From contig CANTFL010001360.1 of NCBI GenBank assembly GCA_947650285.1, forward strand, positions 533,183 through 597,182: a stretch of DNA of 64,000 nt, written 5' to 3'. Source of the DNA: Hyaloperonospora brassicae. Lineage: Eukaryota; Oomycota; Peronosporomycetes; Peronosporales; Peronosporaceae. This document shows positions 58,112 through 64,000 of this stretch, in pieces; the stretch's first letter is position 1, and each line of letters begins with the position of its first letter. The notes under the pieces are model-generated. The model was not told the DNA's origin and ran no database searches. It saw only the letters and a list, made by a program, of their open reading frames with translations. A program made the translations under genes and the position numbers.

Positions 58112-61100
58112 TCCAGCAACCTCAAGAGAATTTGCAAATCTCTTGACGAAAGTTGCTCCAGATACACAATCATTGTGTGTCTCTGCACCTGGTGATGACG
58201 TTTCGCTCATCACCTTGAAGTTGGAAGCGACAAATGATTTGTCGCTTCGTGCCCTAGTAGACTGTGGGGCGTCGAACAACTTTGTTCGTCGCCAGTCACT
58301 AGAGGGTCGTAGGCTCAAGTTCGTTGAGCGCGACATTCCCCTCACAAGGATGACGGTGCGCCTTGCAACAGGCGCATCGATAACCGTTGAGAAACGTGTA
58401 GTAGGAATCCACTACACGTTAGAGGGCGAACAGTACGATGATGACTTCATCGTACTAGATCTGGATGACAAATTTGATGTCATCCTGGGATTACCTTGGC
58501 TCAGAAAGTACGAGCCAAGGGTGAGCTGGCAGCATCGATCCGTGAAGATGCCTGCCGCTTGTTCATCAGATGGCCATCTGATGAACATCTTGGAGCGTCC
58601 ACAAGCGTGTGGATGTTCTGCGAGTGAGTGCGATGGCCTCACTTGCGGTACGGTCGTTAGCACGACTGCACAAGATCACAGTGTAGTTGATCACTACACT
58701 GTGGAGCAAGCTCCCGGCGGCTGTACAGATGTACAGGCTGCGCCGAAGGTCCACCACTCGAATAAGTCGAGTGGACCGGGACATGGATGCATGCCTAGCG
58801 GGCAGCATCTTAGAAGAAAGAAACCTGTTGCCCCCAAGGGGCAACATGAAAATCCTAGGTCGACTGGAGAGTCGACCGTAGAGGATCGGTGCCTGACTGT
58901 GGTTGCACAGCCACAGTCGGAAGACGTCGAGGGAATAAGTCCCCACGTACTTGAGGAAGGAATTCCTCAAGAGTCGCTTGCTGAGGGATTAGGCCTTCAG
59001 CAACCTGTGGAAGCAAGTTCCCAGGAAGAAACCGAGACGTTGAACGTCTTGGTTAATGACGGATCAAGCGTAGGCGCTTATACGCTTGATCTGATTGTGC
59101 CTCCGAAGTTGACTTCGGAGATAACTCAGTTGCCAACGCTAGAACCGAAACGGTTCTTGCGTGATCTGCGTAGTGGCAAAGTCAAGCAGATCTGCATACT
59201 CGTCACAGAGGATGAGTATGTGACCGATATTCGGTCGGCAACAGTATTTGCTGAGAACGAACGGGTTCTCAGCAGCTCATCGATGGACGAAAGTGTCCTC
59301 GATGAGAAGACTCGGATTGAGCGATACGCGTCTCAATCCTGGGAGTCACTTCAGGCAAATCCTTTGTATAAGGATTTGATCGAATTCAGGGATGTGTTCC
59401 CTGAATCCGTACCTTGCGAGTTGCCTAAGGACAAAGGCACTCGACACGAGATCGAGCTCAAACCGGGCTCGAAGTATTGTGTCATGAAGCAGTGGCCACT
59501 GCCTCGTGAACAAGTACTAGCGATCGACAAGTTCTTTGCCGATCGCTTAGCAGCGGGCCATGTGAGGGAATCAACATCCCCTCACAGCTCTCCGACCTTC
59601 TGTGTGCGAAAGGCCACAGGAGGATGGCGGATAGTGCACGCATTCAACAAATTGAATGCTGCAACGGTACCGGCTCAGACGCCGATACCGAGGAAGGACG
59701 TAATCATAGATGGTATGTCAAAGAGTACCATCTTTTCGTCCATGGATCTGATGGATGGATTCTATCAGATCCTGATGCGTGAACGGGACATCCCGTTCAC
59801 GGCAGTGAGTACCCCCAGCGGGATGCTGTGGGAGTGGCTAGTGATGCCACAGGGGCTGAGTAATGCCCCTGCAACATTCAACAGATGTGTTACAAATCTG
59901 TTGAGACCGGTGCGAGACTTCGCACCGAGTTACTTCGACGATGTGTTCGTCCATAGCCGGGCTATGGACGGAAAGACGGACGTTGAAGTTCACAGAACTC
60001 ACGTTCGTCAGGTTCTTCAACTTATGCGCAAGTATAAGTTGTACGCCAACCTCAAGAAGTGTATATTCGCGGCTAGCGAAATACCACTTCTTGGGTGCAT
60101 CGTGGGTAAACACGGCGTACGCCCTGATCCCGAAAAGATCAAGGCGATCACCGACTGGCCAGTGCCAGTCGATGTCAAGGGACTAAGGAAGTTCCTTGGT
60201 CTTGCGGCGTACTTGCACAAGTACTCGCGCAACTACGCCGAGATGACTGTTCATCTTTCTTGTCTGCTCAAGAAAAATGTCAAGTGGTCATGGAACGCTG
60301 AGTGCCAGCGTTCCTTTGAAGGTATCAAGCAAAGCTTGATGCAATCGCCGATCTTGGCGATTGCAGATCAGGACAGACCATTTCATGTGGTCTGTGACGC
60401 CAGCGATTTTGCAATCGGCTGTGCGTTAATGCAGTTCGATGCAGATGGCGCGGAGCGCGTCATCTGTTATCAGTCGCGTCAGCTGCAAGCAGCTGAGCGC
60501 AATTACCCAGTGCATGACAAGGAACTCCTTGCCATGAAGTACGCACTGGCTAAGTTTCGCGTCTATCTCTTGGGAGATAGACCGTTTGTTGTCTATACGG
60601 ACCATGCGTCATTACGCACGGCCGTAAACAGCCCACACCTCTCGCAAAGGATGGCGAGGTGGCTGTCTTTCTTCGCGGAGTATAACTTCTCCGTGGAGTA
60701 TAAACCGGGACGACTCAATGTCGTCGCTGATGCGCTTTCGCGCCGGCCCGATTTCGAGCCGGACGCACAATCCAACAGTGAGGATAAGCCCACTGTTGCG
60801 ACACTGTCAGTCAGTGTCCCGTCGTCAAGTTTACTTGACGACGTACGAAAGGCATACGCGGAAGATAAGGATCTTCTGCGATTGATGGATCATCTGGTGA
60901 ATCCATCCAGTAAATCCATGAGGGATTTACCGGCTTTGTACCGATCCTCATCGGATCGGTATAGTACACGCAACGGATTGCTGTACTATACAGCTGTTGC
61001 CGACGACACGCCTCGTGTCGTCGTACCCGCTCATCATGATTTGCGTTTACGCATCATGTATGAGTGTCACGATGCCCCAACAGGTGGCCATCGTGGTAGA

Positions 61101-61751
61101 GAAAAGACTTACCTCACGGTAAGTCGTGACTTTTACTGGCCACGCCAGTATCAGTTTGTCCGCAAGTACATACGTGCTTGCGAGGTTTGTCAACGGGTGA
61201 AGCCTAGTCCTTCATCCCGTGCGCCATTGCAGCCTCTGCCTGTTCCGACAGAGTGCTGGCAGTCCGTTTCAATGGACTTCGTCTTCGGGTTTCCCGAAGA
61301 CGCTCACAAGAATAATGGTATTCTTGTGTTTGTTGACCGATTCAGCAAGATGGTCCATCTTGCTGCTGTCCCTGAGTCGATCAAGGCTCAAGGTTGTGCT
61401 CGTGTCTTTCTAGACACGGTCTTTAGACTCCACGGGTTACCCCGTGAACTCGTATCCGACCGTGACCCTCGGTTCACGGCGGCATTTTGGCAAACCGTGT
61501 TCCGTACTCTCGGAACACGATTGAAGATGTCTACTTCTGACCATCCAGAAACAGATGGTCAGACGGAACGTGCGAACCGTGTCCTCGAAGAGATCCTTCG
61601 AGGATATGTCCACTCGTTTCCGAGTTGGAGCGAATTCCTACCCATGGTGGAATTCGCCATCAATAATTCGGTGCATGCTTCCACACAGCACACACCGTTT
61701 TACGTGAATGGCCTACGCCATCCACGTAGTGCCCACCCTTCTAGAGTGTGA
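58077..61751 (+). CDS. pol: Pol polyprotein of family A (protease, RT, RNase H, integrase core)
   Basis: 1,225 codons from the frameshift point (58,077) to TGA 61,751. No conventional start codon is needed if made by -1 frameshifting. Retroviral-type protease: ALVDCGASNNFV, Asp codon 58,260, and DVILGLPWLRKYEP. RT: MDLMDGFYQILM and YFDDVFVHS (codons from 59,931), catalytic Asp pair intact. RNase H: VVCDASDFAIGCALMQ. Integrase: H-H-C-C zinc motif (His at 61,068 and GGH, then CEVCQ near 61,180), and the D, D, E triad at MDF (61,275), SDRD (61,458) and the RVLEE segment (about 61,590). The frame ends early, in VNGLRHPRSAHPSRV, because of a probable one-base insertion at about 61,730; the older copy reads on here. 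The DCG protease variant (instead of DSG or DTG) is notable. Confidence 0.92.
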   Translation, partial: WSGSVGAERPTDPATSREFANLLTKVAPDTQSLCVSAPGDDVSLITLKLEATNDLSLRALVDCGASNNFVRRQSLEGRRLKFVERDIPLTRMTVRLATGASITVEKRVVGIHYTLEGEQYDDDFIVLDLDDKFDVILGLPWLRKYEPRVSWQHRSVKMPAACSSDGHLMNILERPQACGCSASECDGLTCGTVVSTTAQDHSVVDHYTVEQAPGGCTDVQAAPKVHHSNKSSGPGHGCMPSGQHLRRKKPVAPKGQHENPRSTGESTVEDRCLTVVAQPQSEDVEGISPHVLEEGIPQESLAEGLGLQQPVEASSQEETETLNVLVNDGSSVGAYTLDLIVPPKLTSEITQLPTLEPKRFLRDLRSGKVKQICILVTEDEYVTDIRSATVFAENERVLSSSSMDESVLDEKTRIERYASQSWESLQANPLYKDLIEFRDVFPESVPCELPKDKGTRHEIELKPGSKYCVMKQWPLPREQVLAIDKFFADRLAAGHVRESTSPHSSPTFCVRKATGGWRIVHAFNKLNAATVPAQTPIPRKDVIIDGMSKSTIFSSMDLMDGFYQILMRERDIPFTAVSTPSGMLWEWLVMPQGLSNAPATFNRCVTNLLRPVRDFAPSYFDDVFVHSRAMDGKTDVEVHRTHVRQVLQLMRKYKLYANLKKCIFAASEIPLLGCIVGKHGVRPDPEKIKAITDWPVPVDVKGLRKFLGLAAYLHKYSRNYAEMTVHLSCLLKKNVKWSWNAECQRSFEGIKQSLMQSPILAIADQDRPFHVVCDASDFAIGCALMQFDADGAERVICYQSRQLQAAERNYPVHDKELLAMKYALAKFRVYLLGDRPFVVYTDHASLRTAVNSPHLSQRMARWLSFFAEYNFSVEYKPGRLNVVADALSRRPDFEPDAQSNSEDKPTVATLSVSVPSSSLLDDVRKAYAEDKDLLRLMDHLVNPSSKSMRDLPALYRSSSDRYSTRNGLLYYTAVADDTPRVVVPAHHDLRLRIMYECHDAPTGGHRGREKTYLTVSRDFYWPRQYQFVRKYIRACEVCQRVKPSPSSRAPLQPLPVPTECWQSVSMDFVFGFPEDAHKNNGILVFVDRFSKMVHLAAVPESIKAQGCARVFLDTVFRLHGLPRELVSDRDPRFTAAFWQTVFRTLGTRLKMSTSDHPETDGQTERANRVLEEILRGYVHSFPSWSEFLPMVEFAINNSVHASTQHTPFYVNGLRHPRSAHPSRV

Positions 61752-61754
61752 CTC

Positions 61755-62819
61755 TTGGATAAGGGGGAGGGACTCGCTCGAGCAAAAACCGTTTTGGCTC
61801 TTGCTCATCACGTGTCGACGCTAACGTCGTCACGTATGATGCCGATGTCGATCAATGTCGACATCGATGAAGAAGACCACCTCAATAATAGCGACGACGC
61901 TATTATTGACTCGGATGATGATGACGATGCTGGTATATTCAGCATCGTCAACGATTATGCCAGCGAGGAAGAAGACAACCTCGCTGAAGAAGAGAGCAAT
62001 CTCTTAGCAGTGCGCACGAAGCGCACTGAAAGACAAAACAAAGAGTCAGCAGAGAACTTCCTGCTGACTCGAGAAGCGGTAGTCCGTTTTGTACAGGACT
62101 CCATCGCAAATGCGGTGGACCGTCAGAAACGGAACGCAGACAAGAATGGAAGAGCAAATGTTCTTTCATTTAAGGTTAATGACCTAGTACTACTGTCTAC
62201 GGTAAACTTACCTGGACATGCAGTCACTAGTGTCGGCAGTAGTAAACTACTGCCGAAATACATTGGGCCATTTCGTGTGTTGCACCGCAAGGGCAATGCA
62301 TACACGATTGAATTGCCTCGTAGGATGCGCACGCATCCTACGTTTTATGTTGGTCGTCTCCGCCCGTACCATCAGTACGAGGCCTCTTGCGAGAACGGAG
62401 ATAACCGGCGCGCTCAAGAATCCCCAACAGATTCTTGTGATCACGGACCAAACACTGAAGTTGGTCCTTCGTCGAAAGGAGTTGGTCCTTCATCGACGCG
62501 GCCTCGCGACGAGCCGTCTCTAGCTCGTCGCGCAAACGACGCCTCCGCTCACTCTCAAGCTGAGCGAACGCGAATTCCGATCGGTCCTTCTCCCGATCGG
62601 CACGAAGACGTCGCACGTCCGACTGCAAGGCGTGCCGTCGGTCGTTTTCGTGATCGACGTCCTCCCTCAGCTCGGTCAGGTAACGCTCGTGGTTACCCAA
62701 AGTCTCGTGCAGGCCCGGCGGCTGAGTTGGACCTTGTCTTTCCACCGCCACCGAAAACCACTGGTGGATTCCCACGGTGGTCAACGCTTTCTTGTGGAGC
62801 GTATCTTGAACCACCGTGA
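61755..62819 (+). pseudogene. Integrase C-terminal domain and linker, separated from pol by frameshifts
   Basis: 354-codon frame. The first 40 codons are out of register with the older copy, so the apparent start at 61,755 is probably artificial. From about 61,860 (DIDEEDHLNNSDD) the acidic linker and then the gypsy integrase C-terminal module are readable: FKVNDLVLLSTVNLPGH, LLPKYIGPFRVLHRKGNAYT, HPTFYVGRLRPYHQYE. The final 130 codons are Arg/Ser/Pro-rich and lie opposite the antisense coiled-coil ORF (62,814-62,338), so their composition may be set by the other strand. The chromodomain follows in another frame. Confidence 0.75.
62338..62814 (-). CDS. Coiled-coil continuation of the family A antisense ORF
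   Basis: 158 codons directly downstream (minus-strand sense) of the 62,830-63,951 frame, offset by a frameshift. From LTELREDVDHENDRRHALQS to LLGILERAGY it has heptad spacing typical of a long coiled coil. It ends with a basic SRKRPRTDG, a plausible nuclear localisation signal. The older copy has the matching VELREDLEHERDRRYAL. It is probably the C-terminal half of the same protein, broken in this copy by the one-base change that also breaks the chromodomain on the other strand; alternatively a separate small ORF. Confidence 0.55.
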   Translation of the reverse strand: MVQDTLHKKALTTVGIHQWFSVAVERQGPTQPPGLHETLGNHERYLTELREDVDHENDRRHALQSDVRRLRADREKDRSEFAFAQLESERRRRLRDELETARREAASMKDQLLSTKDQLQCLVRDHKNLLGILERAGYLRSRKRPRTDGTGGDDQHKT

Positions 62820-62975
62820 CGATTCAGAATCAAGGACGAGCTACCTCGTCCGGTGGCGGGGGTATCCACCCTCTTTGACAGCTGGGAACCCCGTTCCCAG
62901 CTGATGAATGACGTTGAAGGTCTCGTCCACCAGTATGACGAGACCCATCCGATGAGTCCGAGGGCCCATCGGTAA
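62767..62975 (+). pseudogene. Chromodomain at the end of pol, with one frame break
   Basis: HGGQRFLVERILNHRDDSES then RTSYLVRWRGYPP are in one frame. After a one-base loss at about 62,868 the expected FDSWEPRSQLMNDVEGLV and HQYDETHP continue in the next frame to TAA 62,973-62,975. Chromodomains on gypsy integrases guide insertion into heterochromatin. This segment overlaps the 3' end of the antisense ORF on the minus strand (62,830 on). Confidence 0.75.
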
Positions 62976-63951
62976 ACACGCGCTTTTGGCGCTTGTAGAC
63001 GGATTGCAAGTTTGCAATCGCGTCACGCATCTCAGCCGAGATGTGTGCCCTTCCCCAGGGCGAACTTAGGGAGTACACGTCCCTATGTGCACGTTGCGAG
63101 TTGTCGACACAACTCGCACAAGGATCACCCCAAGTGAGGCATGGAATGCCGGCCTCACTCGACAAACAGTGCAACCGGTACCTTGCACCGGTTGGCGTTC
63201 GCTTTTCGAACCTGAGGCGTGTCGCCTCAAGCTTCTTAAGCCACCCTTCTCGTCCAAAATTCTTTACGTTTTGGACGAAGGCGTTCCACGCTGCCAAAAG
63301 CGAGTTCTTGTCACGCTTTTGGTTGCCATTGTACCATCGATGCCTAAAGAAGGCATCGAGATAAAAGTCTTCTTCAGCGCGAAAGTTTCTCGCGCTGGGT
63401 CCTAAGCCATGAAGCTCAGTTGCATCGAATAATGGAATTCGATGGTGCTGGCTTGTCTCGTGAGACAGGCTATCGATGAGCCGCTCGGGCAAGCGCCACG
63501 GCTTGAGCTCACCACGCTTCAATGTGGTACCTGTTTCGGTACCACTGCTTTCAGAATGACGACGGCGCGCGCCATCGTCATCACGCTCTTGCGGGGAAGC
63601 ACGAGCTGATGCTGGTGAGGCATAGTATTCCTCACCATATAATTCATCATCACTGCCGAACAGACTGTGTTGCATTTCACGAGTCCGCTCGTTCGACAGT
63701 GCTCTTGACGAACGATGAGGCACCGCCGGTGATCGGGATGCCTCTGGAACGTTGCGCGAGTCAGGCACGTCTGACTCGCCAGAATTGATGACCTCATTGT
63801 CAAGGTCATCATGTGCACGTGGTGCGATACCGCGTGCGTCTGCAGCACCTTCTGCTGCAGACGGAGAACAAGCAGCAGACGAAGAAGCGTCTGCCGCAGA
63901 GGCTGGCACAGCAGCAGGCTGTGTGGTCTTCGAATCACCTCGCATAGACAT
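62830..63951 (-). CDS. Antisense ORF of family A, conserved protein of unknown function
   Basis: The frame is open from the window edge (63,999). The first ATG is at 63,951 (MSMRGDS), giving 373 residues. Residues about 1-75 are Ala/Ser-rich. An acidic stretch follows (SLFGSDDELYGEEYY), then a conserved globular block: FRAEEDFYLDAFFRHRWYNG, LLAAWNAFVQNVKNFGREG, TGARYRLHCLSSEAG. Four Cys in HC...PCLTWGDPCASC could bind zinc. The same block is readable in the older copy (41,816-41,580 -) with mostly conservative changes. It runs opposite to gag-pol, overlaps the chromodomain, and lies between pol and the (unseen) 3' LTR. No signal peptide or membrane span, so not env-like. Possible regulator, nucleocapsid-like or RNA-binding protein; unproven. 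Confidence 0.7.
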   Translation of the reverse strand: MSMRGDSKTTQPAAVPASAADASSSAACSPSAAEGAADARGIAPRAHDDLDNEVINSGESDVPDSRNVPEASRSPAVPHRSSRALSNERTREMQHSLFGSDDELYGEEYYASPASARASPQERDDDGARRRHSESSGTETGTTLKRGELKPWRLPERLIDSLSHETSQHHRIPLFDATELHGLGPSARNFRAEEDFYLDAFFRHRWYNGNQKRDKNSLLAAWNAFVQNVKNFGREGWLKKLEATRLRFEKRTPTGARYRLHCLSSEAGIPCLTWGDPCASCVDNSQRAHRDVYSLSSPWGRAHISAEMRDAIANLQSVYKRQKRVFTDGPSDSSDGSRHTGGRDLQRHSSAGNGVPSCQRGWIPPPPDEVARP

Positions 63952-64000
63952 GTTAACTATGCGAGGCAAGGTCAGGAGTGAATGGGTCTGACCAAACAAG

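Larger units (their letters stand above)
56502..63970. other. Dense array of short perfect inverted repeats across the whole element
   Basis: Arms of 6-14 bp with loops of about 0-15 nt occur roughly every 30-60 nt, in LTR, gag, pol, chromodomain region and antisense ORF. Examples (arm positions): 56,930-56,940/56,943-56,953; 57,017-57,025/57,032-57,040; 57,111-57,118/57,120-57,127; 57,151-57,158/57,164-57,171; 57,578-57,586/57,592-57,600; 57,869-57,876/57,881-57,888; 57,899-57,908/57,913-57,922; 58,432-58,441/58,447-58,456; 58,494-58,502/58,512-58,520; 58,560-58,573/58,574-58,587 (14-bp arms, no loop); 59,779-59,788/59,791-59,800; 59,908-59,915/59,920-59,927; 59,950-59,957/59,961-59,968; 62,880-62,889/62,893-62,902; 63,251-63,259/63,269-63,277. 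Host genes in the window do not show this to the eye. Confidence 0.85.
56502..64000 (+). mobile_element. Recent Ty3/gypsy chromovirus-like element (family A), runs off the right edge
   Basis: Contains a 5' LTR, primer site, gag, -1 frameshift signal, pol, integrase C-terminal domain with chromodomain, and a long antisense ORF. The 3' LTR is not in the window. gag and most of pol are uninterrupted, making this the youngest transposon here, but three small frame shifts at about 61,730-61,860 and one in the chromodomain (about 62,868) mean this copy is probably no longer autonomous. The entire sequence is packed with short perfect inverted repeats (see separate entry). It shares high nucleotide similarity with the older copy at 36,690-43,203. 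Confidence 0.93.

Noticed and set aside
56502..63970. Hairpins as individual transcription terminators
   Set aside because: They occur throughout coding sequence on both strands without T-tracts, in a eukaryotic element; a terminator reading does not fit.
1..64000. RXLR or Crinkler effector genes
   Set aside because: No ORF with signal peptide followed by RXLR-(D)EER or an LXLFLAK motif was seen.
1..64000. tRNA, rRNA genes or CRISPR arrays
   Set aside because: No cloverleaf with conserved boxes, no rRNA segment and no regularly spaced identical direct repeats were noticed; the repeated units are microsatellites, LTRs or hairpins.

Overview
The window looks like nuclear DNA of an oomycete (Peronosporales type). 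Four things support this: a membrane-anchored GH6 glycanase, a secreted alpha-carbonic anhydrase with short GT-AG introns, initiator/flanking promoter elements resembling the oomycete CTCATTCC core, and three Ty3/gypsy families of oomycete style. There are no bacterial features, no tRNA or rRNA genes and no CRISPR arrays.

Layout. Positions 1-18,540 are gene-bearing and richer in GC. They hold the tail of a Thr/Glu-rich protein (3-305 +), a GH6 enzyme with a C-terminal membrane anchor (918-2510 -), a Lys/Glu-repeat type I membrane protein (3708-4532 -), a 7-kb stretch with no supportable gene, a PX-domain protein (12,965-14,404 +), mitochondrial ribosomal protein mL46 (15,140-16,138 -) and an unidentified two-exon gene (17,372-18,535 -). 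From 18,930 onward the DNA is mostly transposon: a decayed Tigger/pogo transposase with its own intron (18,932-20,500 -), an old solo LTR (22,395-22,836) and an old Ty3/gypsy element with two RNase H domains (family C, about 24,187-35,880 -). These are followed by a 5'-truncated family A element (36,690-43,203 +), a family B element with both LTRs (43,598-51,195 -) and a 1.3-kb inverted-repeat element (53,136-54,428). The one intact host gene on this side is the alpha-carbonic anhydrase (54,884-55,893 +). A second, much fresher family A element starts at 56,502 and runs off the right edge.

How the pieces work together. The fresh family A element has a 5' LTR, primer-binding site, gag with a CCHC knuckle, a textbook -1 frameshift cassette (A AAA AAT, spacer, 9-bp stem) and pol (protease, RT, RNase H, integrase). 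A frame-broken integrase tail with chromodomain follows, and then a long ORF on the opposite strand.

Two observations stand out. First, the whole fresh family A element, LTR and coding sequence alike, is packed with short perfect inverted repeats about every 30-60 nt. The LTR stems have different sequences but remain paired in the diverged second copy. Second, all three gypsy families carry, between pol and the 3' LTR, an antisense ORF with coiled-coil character. In family A this antisense protein is visibly conserved between two diverged copies. Neither is explained by ordinary gag-pol organisation.
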